DNA of 64,000 nucleotides, taken from positions 23,314,134-23,378,133 of the forward strand of contig OU452203.1 in NCBI GenBank assembly GCA_911728435.2. Reading direction: 5' to 3'. Source of the stretch: Apoderus coryli. Its lineage: Eukaryota; Arthropoda; Insecta; Coleoptera; Attelabidae. The position numbers and the translations under genes are program-made. Below are positions 11,463-22,139 of the stretch, one piece after another (position 1 is the stretch's first letter; the number at the start of each line of letters is the position of its first letter). The notes under the pieces are model-generated. The model was given only the letters and a program-made list of their open reading frames with translations. It searched no databases and had not been told where the DNA came from.

Positions 11463-14400
11463 TTACTTCTTCCGTCGACTTTTACCATTACTAGTCATTC
11501 GATTGGTGATGGATTCCAATAATTTCACCAATTCCTCATCACCCAACAAATACATCAAACAAAACGATTTTTTCGATCCAATTTTATCTTTTTCTAACAA
11601 TTCAATCACGTGCTCCATGCAATAATAGTTGAGATTCGACGTATCACTGTCGTCCGCCACCTGCGAAATTTTTGAAATAAAAATAGTGCCACTGTTGGAA
11701 AAGTTAGTGCTAATCAAGACTTCGTTAGGGAACACGTTAAAATTTTAAAGTTAGTGCTAGACCTACCTTGACCATAGAAACATACAAACTCATACGACAA
11801 ATATCGCATTCGTACTCCACATCGCACACTGTCGCCACTTTAGACTGTTTTCGTCCGGTGTTAGTGGTCGCCACTACCATTTTCTCTTCGGTTAAAACAG
11901 TGGCGCAGGATGTGGATTTCCGTAGAAAATCCCTTAATTTCTGCCGCAACTCTTGCTCGCATTTTACTAGTTGACTAATGTGCGGATAAATGGCGTGTAG
12001 TAAATCATTTGACATGTTGGTTGATGTTATACTGTCGTTAACCACATTTACGATGAGTTTGTCTAATGAGAACATTGATGGCTCATTGCTCGCTTTCAGT
12101 TCGTTAAACAGTTCACGAGCGGTGCGTAACCAATAATTTGGCGCGAAATATACGCTCTCGCTGACCACATATCTAAGGAAAATACATTGAAAAACTATCA
12201 GAAAACAATATAGGAACGATTTCAGAAAACTTTTCAGACTTGGTGATAGTTTCGGAAATCTTGGTGATATTTATGGAAATATTAAAAAATTGACTGTAAT
12301 AAACTTACCCTATCAAAAGTCTGAACATTTTCAGAATTGGTGATAGTTTTGGAAATATTGGTGATATTTATGGAAATATTAGAAAATTGACTGTAATAAA
12401 CTTACCCTATCGAAATAGTCTGAAAATGTTCAGAATTGGTGATAGTTTCGGAAATATTGGTGATGTTTATGGAAATGTTTTGATATTTATGGAAATATTA
12501 GAAAATTGACTAATAAACTTACCCTATCAAAAGTCGGAAAATTTTCAGAATTGGTGAGTTTCGGAAATATTGGTGATGTTTATGGAAGAATTGGTGATAT
12601 TTATGGAAATATTAGAAAATTGACTGTAATAAACTTACCCTACCGAAATAGTCTGAGAATGTTCAAAATTGGTGATAGTTTCGGAAATATTGGTGATATT
12701 TATGGAAATATTAGAAAATTGACTGTAATAAACTTACCCTATCAAGAGTCTGAAAATTTTCAGAATTGGTGATAGTTTCGGAAATATTGGTGATGTTTAT
12801 GGAAATATTGGTGATATTTATGGAAATATTAGAATATTGACTGTAATAAACTTACCCTATCAAAAATCTGAAAATTTTCAGAATTGGTGATATTTCCGGA
12901 AATATTGGTGATGTTTATGGAAATATTGGTGATATTTATGGAAATATTAGAAAATTGACTGTAATAAACTTACCCTATCAAAAGTGAAAATTTTCAGAAT
13001 TGGTGATAGTTTCGGAAATATTGGTGATGTTTATGGAAATATTACAAAACTGACTGTAATAAACTTACCCTATCGAAATAGTTCGAAAATTTTCAGAATT
13101 GGTGATAGTTTCGGAAATATTGGTGATGTTTATGGAAATATTAGAAAATTTACTGTAATAAACTTACCCTGTCGAAATAGTCTGAAAATTTTCAGAATTG
13201 GTGATAGTTTCGGAAATATTGGTGATGTTTATGGAAATATTAGAAAATTTACTGTAATAAACTTACCCTGTCGAAATAGTCTGAAAATTTTCAGAATTGG
13301 TGATAGTTTAGGAAATATTGGTGATATTTATGGAAATCTTGGTGATGTTTAAGGAAATATTATAAAATTGATTGTAATAAACTTACCCTGTCGAAATGTT
13401 GGAGGTGAATGCTTTAGGAAACACTACGACAAATTGACCAGGCTCTTGTATTGTCCGACAGACAGATACATGATGTTGCAGGAGAAGAGTGGGCGGTACC
13501 ATTGCCGTATCGCTAGCCAACCAAACGCTTTTATTTTGACAGCAATGCGGTACAATTTTCTTTAAAGCCGTATGGAATGTGTTTGCGAATGCCTCTGGCA
13601 CACCGTACCTGAAAAAAATGGTTCAGTTATAGTTAAGGTGATATTTTTGAAAAACATCATTCAACTTACCATATCTTATTACCTCCCGTATGCAAATACT
13701 CGACCCATGGCAGCCCATGTGGATCTCGATACCAACAACACGAACTAAACACCATACCTACATGTAATGTGGGTACAGTCACACCCATTAACGGCCCCAA
13801 ATGGCGTAGTACCGAACCAGAATGATTCGTTAACATTTTTAGATTCCATGGGTGACGAGCAAATGGGCTGTTTTTACCCACTGCGAAACCGTAGCCGCAC
13901 GGTCCACAATCTATGCTGGCTGAGTGGACGCAAATGTGATTCTGGCGCTGCGTTACGTGTCGCCAAAACTCTAGTTCCACCTGCAAACAATTAAGCTTTG
14001 GTGACATACCTGGGGAAAATTGGTGATAATTGCGGAAAAATGCGAATCTTACCTCTTCAGCGCTAGGTTGGTTATTCTTGAAATGCATACTCATAGTATT
14101 TCTTGCAATGCGAAAGAAAGCATTCAAAGCCATATTTCGACCTTTCAACACTGCCTCATTATCATCTTCGCACAAGACATCCTCTTCCTCATCATCATCT
14201 GAGGAATCTTCTTGCAAGGACTCGAAACTGGTTTCACGTTTACTATTTCGTTTAGCTTGGCGCCTTTTCCAATCGTTTTCTACGTCTTGAAACAATTTCT
14301 CCCGTTCAGCTACAACGACAACAACAAAAGTAGTTAGTGATAGTGTTGGGTTTTTTGGTGATCCACTTACCAGGTGACAGAGTATCGTATGGAAGCAGAT

Positions 14401-17400
14401 ATTTACAATAAATATCATCCAATTTCGTGACCCGATCCTGTGCGGATTTCGGAATACGCATAGCGTCCGATATTTTCGACCATTTTTTCTTCTCAATCAC
14501 ATCTTTTAAACCGCCGAAATGTTGAACGGTTTGATACAAACGCGGCAAATCAATCTCCATACCACCAATCTGTTAAAAAAAGTATCGTTTAAAACAAATC
14601 GATTTAATAATCATCACCAAACTTACCCATGGTGAATGTTTTAAGGTGATCTTTTGTGTAGCCAAATATTTTTTAATTGCCATTAATTCTTTGAAATTAG
14701 GACCCCATCGCAGTAACATTTTGTGGATGTATTGATTGTACGAGGTAAAACGCATCTCGTCTGACACCTACGACAGAATTGGTGATCATTTTTTTGCAAT
14801 TAAATTAATTTAAATCAATTTTAGACTATGTTGAACGTTGGAGATAAGTTTGAATTTTTTGGTGATCATTTTTTGCAGTTAAATCTATTTTGAAATCAAT
14901 TTTAGACAATTTTGAAGGTTGGTGATAAGTTTGAATTTTTTGGTGATCATTTTTTTGCAATTAAATCGATTTTGAAATCAATTTTAGACTATTTTGAAGG
15001 TTGGTGATAAGTTTGAATTTTTTGGTGATCATTTTTTGCAGTTAAATCTATTTTGAAATCAATTTTAGACTATTTTGAAGGTTGGTGATAAGTTTGAATT
15101 TTTTGGTGATCATTTTTTGCAGTTAAATCTATTTTGAAATCAATTTTAGACTATTTTGAAGGTTGGTGATAAGTTTGAATTTTTTGGTGATCATTTTTTT
15201 GCAATTAAATCGATTTTGAAATCAATTTTAGACTATGTTGAACGTTGGAGATAAGTTTGAATTTTTTGGTGATCATTTTTTTGCAATTAAATCGATTTTG
15301 AAATCAATTTTAGACTATTTTGAAGGTTGGTGATAAGTTTGAATTTTTTGGTGATCATTTTTTGCAATTAAATCGATTTTGAAATTAATTTTAGACTATT
15401 TTGAAGATTGGTGATAAGTTTGAATTTTTTGGTGATCATTTTTTTGCAATTAAATCGATTTTGAAATTAATTTTAGACTATTTTGAAGATTGGTGATAAG
15501 TTTGAATTTTTTGGTGATCATTTTTTTGCAATTAAATCGATTTTGAAATCAATTTTAGACTATGTTGAACGTTGGAGATAAGTTTGAATTTTTTGGTGAT
15601 CATTTTTTGCAGTTAAATCTATTTTGAAATCAATTTTAGACTATTTTGAAGGTTGGTGATAAGTTTGAATTTTTTGGTGATCATTTTTTTGCAATTAAAT
15701 CGATTTTGAAATCAATTTTAGACTATGTTGAACGTTGGAGATAAGTTTGAATTTTTTGGTGATCATTTTTTTGCAATTAAATCGATTTTGAAATCAATTT
15801 TAGACTATTTTGAAGGTTGGTGATAAGTTTGAATTTTTTGGTGATCATTTTTTGCAATTAAATCGATTTTGAAATTAATTTTAGACTATTTTGAAGATTG
15901 GTGATAAGTTTGAATTTTTTGGTGATCATTTTTTTGCAATTAAATCGATTTTGAAATTAATTTTAGACTATTTTGAAGATTGGTGATAAGTTTGAATTTT
16001 TTGGTGATCATTTTTTTGCAATTAAATCGATTTTGAAATAAATTTTAGACTATTTTGAAGGTTGGTGATAAGTTTGAATTTTTTGGTGATCGTTCTGGAC
16101 ATTACCTTGCATTCCGGTTTGAAGCTAGCCGGCGGTACAATCCGACATATGCCGAATGGTTCAGCTTTATGTCGAATACGTTCAATATATTCAAGCGGAT
16201 CTTGGAATTCTACTTCAGTGGGATGAAAAACTGGCGCCTCCACCAGTTTTCCCGGTTTTTTCGCACTATCATCAGGCCGTGGAAATTCCGAGACGTATGT
16301 AGTCGAGAGATTCGGTTTGCGCGACGATGGTGATGAAGATAAATTAATCGATTTCACGTGTTCGGTTATTGACTTGCGTGGTTTCGAATTTAAGGTTAGT
16401 TTCGTCGTGGAATTATCATCTTCAGACCGTGACGCAGTACTTGAAGGGCGTCTTACCGCCGCGGAAGAGGACGACGGCCGACGAAATGACAGTTTTTCAA
16501 TGGGCATCGCAGTATCATCGTTATCGACACCGAACGCGTATACGGATGATTCGTTTTCAGGCGAAAATGCATTCGTATTTGACATGGTTTGTGAACGATC
16601 TTTCCGAAAAATTGATTTTGTTGGTATCAGCGATTTTGTATCGCTTTTCACTTGATTTGGACTGTCATCTTTGACTTCAGTTGGAATTGGAATATTTGTG
16701 ACAGGTTTCTTTGCATTTTTTTTAATTGCTGCCTTTTTGGTTGTTGCTTTGCTATTTTTGACAGTATTAACTGCTAATTTGACATCGTTCTTGAAACTTT
16801 CTGATGGTTTCTTCTCGTTTTTGACATCTGCAACGATTGCAACGTCATTTTGCGCCTCCTTGACCTCGCTCATCTCATCTTTGCATAATTTTACGTTTGC
16901 CTTTTCACTTTTTGGTACAACTTTCACGTGCAAAGTGTCATTTTTCGATTTTTTCACGCTGGAAACTTCTGGTTTGACGTTTTTTGATACGGAAATGTCA
17001 TTTTTGACAGTTTTTGTTTGCTTGACGTTTGAGCTTTCCTTTTTTATATTTAAACTGTCATTCTTTGACACTTTGACCTTTATACTGTCAGACTTCAGAT
17101 TTAAACTATCAGTTTTCGCAGTTTTAGCCTGGTTGACTGCGTTTGAATTCTCAATTTTAGCTAATTTGACATCCGAATCGTCAATTTTCGACACTACTTT
17201 GACGTTTAAACTGTCATTTTTTACGTCATTTAACCATCGTTCAATAGCCTCCTTCGACATATTCACTTTGTTTTTCGACTTTTCGAAACCGTGAAAGAAT
17301 TTAGTGTTATCGTTAATGACTTTATTGTTATCTGTGAGTTTATTATTAGTATCGATATCTTCTTCGTCCGACGTTGATAGCATCGATAACAAATAGTTTT

Positions 17401-19788
17401 GGGGGCGTTTAGCGCATTCACGTTTTGGTTTGGGTTTAGAAACGGTGAGTTTCGATAATGGTTCCTCGTCCGATTCACTGAAATCGTCCGAGAGGATCTT
17501 GCGTTGTCGATTTTGCAACATTTTCAAATTCATATTTTGCTCATCATCGTCGTCATTATCATTCTCGATTTTTTTATTAGTCGACGCTATCGATTTAACA
17601 CTGGTATTATCGATTTTCGCAATATTTGGTTTCGATACAGTAGCATTTTTCGATTCCTTCACACTAGGATCGATTTTATTACTACTAGATTTCGATCGAT
17701 TATCTATTAATATTTTTTCTTTAATTCGATTCAAATTCAATTGTTTCGATTTTAATTCTAATTCGCGTTGTTCCGTCCGTTTGACGTTTGGCAGTTCTGG
17801 ATAACTATCGATCGACGATATTGATAATCGACGACTATTTTTGGCATTATCAATATCGACTATCGATTTCTTGCCCGTTAATTTGTGACTCAACAACTCC
17901 ATATAAATTGTTGCAGCTTCTTTCGTTTTACGCGTCGGACGTTTATTGTTTATTATCGATTCCGATTCCGCGGATTTAATTTCGATTTTATCTTCAACGT
18001 CAGTCGATTTTTTGGTTTGACGTTGACGTAAGCGGCGCTGGTTTGCTTTCTTGCGTGACACCATCGATTGTTTTAATGTTGTTTGACGTAATTTGATGTG
18101 TTTTTGTTTATGCGGCGTTGCATTTGGTGACAGTAGTAGGGAAGTACGATTTGCTAATTTTTGTTTCGATAACTGTTGAGGGTCACGACGGATTTGTTTA
18201 GATGTTTTGCTTTTGACGAGTAAAACAGTTCCGGATCGTGTTGTGATGCGCGACGAGCTAAAATTGATAACAAGGAAAATATGGTGATTGTATAGAATTG
18301 ATATTGTCACTTACCTTTTAAACTGCGGGGGAGCTGTAGTCGCCTTACTATTCGGTTTAGGATTACGTTTTACAGGTTTCACATTCCGCAACGTTGGCAA
18401 TTCACGATGCTCGTACCGTCCTCGGAAACTACGCAAACACATTTTCGGCAGTTTCCTTTTACAGCATTGCCGCCGAGCATTTAAATTTTGAATTGCTGGG
18501 GGTGCCGGAACAACTTTGACCTTAGTAGCTTCATTCCCTTTATTATTAAGCATTGTTGTAGTTGTCGTTTTCGTAGTAACGCGAATCTTTTTCGTAGTTG
18601 TTGCCACAAATTTTGTCTTTTCCATAGTAGTAGTCGTCGTACTGGAGTTCTTTTTCGTTAAAGTAGTTTTCACTGTGGTTTTTTCGCTCAATTTACTGAT
18701 TGTTAGCGCACGGATTTTCGCCATTTTTTGCTCTAAAAGGCATTTATGAATTTACACTTCGTGATCATAAAATACCAGATTCTCAGCCACTTACCTTGAT
18801 ACTTCCGCCTTAGCGAGGCAATAGCCAGTGCATGCCGTCGTTTCCTATCCATTTGCCGACTAATAACAATCGGATCAGCCCGTTTTCGCACTCCAAACGC
18901 TACGAAAGGCTTCTCCGAAGGACTCGTACCACATTTGGTGATATCAATGGGTCCATTTTGGCAGGAAGTCGTTGTAGCCGCTGAACTAGTCGCCGGTAAA
19001 CAATCCGTAGCAATTTTATGCACCTGCCCATTTGTATCGACTATAGAAGCCGTGTTGAAGAAGTTTAGGGATTGTGGAAGTATTGGAGTGCCTGTAGTCA
19101 CATTGAAAATTAAAGAAATTTGTTGAAATGTTGATTACAACATTTTATTTACCGCGGAAACATAGAAACGTTAGAAAGTCTTCAGTATTTGGACGTTGAA
19201 CAGGTAGTAACTCGACTGGTGGTTCGGTGACAATGTTCTTGGTTAGTAACGAACGAGTGTTGAGATCGGCTTCAAGATCACGGATCGGAGTGATTGATGG
19301 ACTGTTGATGTTCGAGCATGAGCCGATAGCAAATTTACGTTGTGCTTGTACTTTTGGTCTTGAAAAATCAATTTAAAACATATTATAAGCATTTCCGGTG
19401 TCGGTGAACTTACCCAACACAATTCCCATGCAAAATACATTAAATTAAGTAATATTAAATATAAAATAAACAAATGGATATCAATTTTGACTGAAGGGAA
19501 ATAAGTAGATACTATTGCAGCTCTAAATGTAAATAAGACAATAAGTTAAAATTTTACATACTTTTACTCTGTAAACAAACAAAATTTATAGTTCTTGATA
19601 GTTAAAACAATAATAAAACTTACTAAAAACCCCTAGAACTTGATTAAATTTAATTCCTAGTATAAATCAGTTTGCAATAACTACATAATAAAAAAAACAA
19701 CATACCTTTTAGGGCTCTCATCATCTGAAAGAAGTGGCGAGGAACACAAATATTTACGTTTCGCTTTAATAGTTTTCTTAAACACCAT
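11463..19788 (-). CDS. Jarid2: Jarid2 (PRC2-associated Jumonji/ARID protein)
   Basis: Nuclear cofactor of Polycomb repressive complex 2. Twelve exons in perfect phase: 19706-19788, 19153-19358, 18795-19091, 18315-18732, 16106-18257, 14627-14767, 14371-14569, 14053-14309, 13670-13980, 13387-13608, 11767-12172 and 11463-11660; 1629 residues. Near the N terminus [11 protein letters not shown] and, later, [14 protein letters not shown] match JARID2 specifically. The 717-codon exon 5 is low-complexity, Lys/Ser/Asn-rich, with degenerate repeats around KNDSLNVK. JmjN is about 1009-1052 ([20 protein letters not shown]), ARID 1053-1165, JmjC about 1252-1428 ([20 protein letters not shown]), C5HC2 zinc finger about 1545-1590. 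Active demethylases have His-x-Glu/Asp and a later His as iron ligands; here the first His position is Tyr (WYRD) and the last is Thr (FPKAFTS), so it should be catalytically dead like known JARID2. Introns 5 and 10 are expanded by minisatellites. Confidence 0.95.
12230..13386 (-). repeat. Jarid2 intron 10 minisatellite carrying splice-donor copies
   Basis: About eleven units of roughly 98-118 bp. On the plus strand each holds AATAAACTTACCCT followed by GTCGAAAT or ATCGAAAT/ATCAAAA; on the transcribed strand this is the sequence spanning the true exon 10 end and donor (exon ...ATTTCGACAGG, intron GTAAGTTTATTAC). Copies of the donor occur near 12304, 12402, 12519, 12634, 12733, 12851, 12969, 13064, 13163 and 13262; the true donor is at 13386. 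Units also contain TTGGTGATRTTTATGGAAAT. Copies nearest the exon match it best. Confidence 0.92.
14777..16092. repeat. Jarid2 intron 5 minisatellite, ~81 bp unit, ~16 copies
   Basis: TTGGTGATAAGTTTGAATTT recurs about every 81 bp from just inside the exon 6 acceptor to 14 bp from the exon 5 donor. Units differ by TTTTTTGCAATTAAATCG versus TTTTTGCAGTTAAATCT and by GAAGGTTGGTG versus GAACGTTGGAG; pairs of variants recur in order, which indicates block duplication. It shares only the TTGGTGAT word with the intron 10 array. Confidence 0.93.
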
Positions 19789-20468
19789 CGTATTTGAAAT
19801 ATCACAATAAATTACTAATAAACAAAAAAAAGGTTCGCGTTTGATAGGGGTAAGTAGTACGTACTTACAATAGATTGAAATAAATGTATATTTCTCTTAT
19901 TTATAGTATTAAATTACTTTAAACGTTATCTGAATTAATTACTAGATATATTAATTTACCTAAAAACCTTTGTTTTATTCAATAATTTTAATTAAAACAT
20001 GTTTAAAACCCTAATTTTTGATTTTAACTAAACATTAAGCTGAACGCCAGCCATTGTTATGACGTCTTCTTCTTCTCTTTACTTCTGACATTTGACATAA
20101 ACGAAACATGTCTAGCAGCAGAACGAAACTTTTGAGCTTCGGGCTTTTCCATCTCAGCTCAGCTCAGTTGAACATGGTCACCTTATACAAACTGTCAAAA
20201 TTGTCATTGCCATAGAGCATTATACCGTCGCTGGAATGGAAAGGTAGGTTAAATATTTATTTAACTCAAATAATTTTGTAAAAAGAATGTCCGATTAAGT
20301 CAAAATTGCTGATATTTAATTGAGCATTAAAGGAAATGCGTATTGCTTAACCATCTTTTTGTATAATATAATCATTAATACTGTTACACTGTTGTAATTT
20401 ATAACTTGTTTTAATTAATAAAAATTAAATCAAACTGCATTGTATTTTCATTTCAAAAAAACTTATTA
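19789..20468. other. Jarid2 5' flank / PGAP2 3' flank
   Basis: Presumed Jarid2 promoter and 5' UTR, then spacer to PGAP2. At 20137-20185 the words CAGCTCAGCTCAGTTGAAC and GGTCACC form another SINE-head-like fragment. ATGGAAAGGTAGGT near 20236 (plus) looks like a start codon plus donor but leads to no recognisable exon. Otherwise nothing seen. Confidence 0.45.
20137..20185 (+). mobile_element. SINE-head-like fragment
   Basis: CAGCTCAGCTCAGTTGAACA followed by TGGTCACC. It matches the A-box-like words at 6090, 21885 and 36072 and lies about 350-400 bp upstream of the Jarid2 start codon. Inferred remnant only. Confidence 0.3.
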
Positions 20469-20474
20469 TTTATT
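20469..20474 (-). promoter_or_regulatory. PGAP2 polyadenylation signal
   Basis: AATAAA on the minus strand, 36 bp beyond the PGAP2 stop codon. Confidence 0.6.
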
Positions 20475-20509
20475 GCGAATATCACTACAATATTAGTTAA
20501 TAATAATTC

Positions 20510-21595
20510 TTAATAAATCTTCTCCTTATTGGCAACAACTAAATGTTCACTAGGACATTCTAGGGTAATAGTAACGTGGAATAAGATATTCGCGACGACT
20601 AGAAGATACTCGCACAATGCGAACATGCTAAAAGCTGCAACCAAAAATTAACAACCCGGTTAATCACCGATTTAGATATATTAAGCCGGGTTCACACTAA
20701 TACTTACCCATATTATGACAGAAGTATCGATGTTGCAAGTAGAATAGTGTCAAAGCAATTGTAAATATTATTGAATAGTTCAATATTCGCCTAATTCTTA
20801 TTAGATCGAATTGTGGATTGGGACTGTTGGTCAAATAATGTCGATAATTAATAATTGCATACATCTGACCCAAACTACTGCATAGGAACGTGATGAAACA
20901 TTTTTCGTGGACCGCTACAATATTTTGAAGAATAATCATTATAGAAATTCAATCCCTGTGCCAAGGGTAAAACTTACGGTAGTTCTCCCTGTTTGAGACG
21001 TATGTGACCCCACATAATGCTGCAGTCTCAATTTGATTGAGATAAAATGCAATATTTAACCACTGTTTAGCTTTAATGCTAGATTGAGAACTTTTATTGA
21101 TAATTTCGTTTTGATATGCATTGAAAATGAAGGAGTTTAGAATTTTCGGACTAACGTATAATGCGATTGAGATACGCCAAAAGTACTTGTGTGGACTAAG
21201 TCCCGTTACAGCACTTATCGATGGAATTATGTTAAATACCTTAAATTGTAGTAAGAAATTCGTAGTCATTACATTTGGTCAGAGTTTTATTTGCATCCTT
21301 TATACCTACAGTCTTAATATAGAGCAAAATATACTTCCGCTACTACCTAAACAAAATATGCGAAGTATTAAGGATGCAAATAAATATGTTACGAAATATT
21401 TGTGGGGTAAATACTAACCTTACAATGGGTCTCCTGTACCTCCTCAAACTGAAAAATATAAGACGTAATAACGCTTATAATTAATACTAAAAGCGGTATA
21501 AATATCGCATAGAGACTGACTAAATGGTAATTGTAACGTAATAAATTGGTTTCAGCACGTTTTCGGGAGGCGGATTCCCCAATACTCTCCTCCAT
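20510..21595 (-). CDS. PGAP2: PGAP2-like GPI-anchor remodelling factor
   Basis: Golgi membrane protein needed for lipid remodelling of GPI-anchored proteins (reacylation step in known animals). Four exons in phase: 21419-21595, 20978-21239, 20708-20914 and 20510-20634; 256 residues, the same size as human PGAP2. A first membrane segment lies at about residues 26-48, after a charged MEESIGESASRKRAE start. Family signatures are the luminal NIIPSISAVTGLSPHKYFWR and ISIALYVSPK, then VHEKCFITFLCSSLGQMYA, FYLQHRYFCHNM and ALCEYLLVVANILFHVTI in later helices. The exon 1 donor is GTTAGT after AAG, chosen because only it joins in frame. The last exon uses the CAG before CTTTTAGC; the next AG would give a stop. 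About 300 bp upstream is a SINE-head-like fragment. Confidence 0.93.
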
Positions 21596-22139
21596 TTCTC
21601 AATTAGTATTTTCACATATTTATGCCATTTAATTCATCGATTTAACACTGGATTTTTATCAGATTTTATGTAGAATTGTTTTAAATACATTTTGGAACCG
21701 TTCTTTTTCTATTTTTAATAGAAAATTTAAACAAATACTTTTAAATATTGATTTATGTTAGGTATGTACCTCCTACATTAAATAAAACTTGCAAATGTCA
21801 TAAATTGACTGCATTGAATTGACCTTAGACAAGCTATCAAAGGAATGACATATTAAAAATACAATATCATTTCTATTTTCAAGAGCTCAGTTGAACTGAT
21901 GCAATAACATCAGCTCAAATTAAGTTTTAATCAGAGATATGATGAGTGGAGAGAATGAGCGTCAACATGCACGTATTTTCTAATCATGGGGGCGGCCATC
22001 TTCTAGCTTAGGCTTACAGGGTATGGTCAATGCACTGCAATTCAATCAATTTTTTACCAAATTCTTTCCCACAAATGAAACAAAATACAAAATAAAATAC
22101 CAAGTTTAATATAGAATCATACAAAAAATAATTTCCTTA
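21596..22139. other. PGAP2 5' flank / transaldolase 3' flank
   Basis: AT-rich spacer. At 21878-21925 it carries GAGCTCAGTTGAACTGATGC, the best match to the A-box-like word family. No gene supported. Confidence 0.45.
21878..21925 (+). mobile_element. SINE-head-like fragment
   Basis: GAGCTCAGTTGAACTGATGC followed by AATAACATCAGCTC. The first part resembles a tRNA D-arm/A box; it sits about 290 bp upstream of the PGAP2 start codon. Confidence 0.35.

Noticed and set aside
12984..13352. 122-codon plus-strand frame with a periodic [14 protein letters not shown] pattern
   Set aside because: It is the antisense strand of the Jarid2 intron 10 minisatellite, open only because several units are about 99 bp, a multiple of three.
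16671..17294. 207-codon plus-strand frame, hydrophobic Phe/Leu-rich
   Set aside because: Antisense shadow of Jarid2 exon 5; Lys/Asn/Ser codons read backwards give Phe/Leu/Ser-rich peptides.
20236..20245. ATGGAAAG|GTAGGT as a new plus-strand gene start
   Set aside because: No plausible downstream exon before PGAP2, which lies on the other strand.
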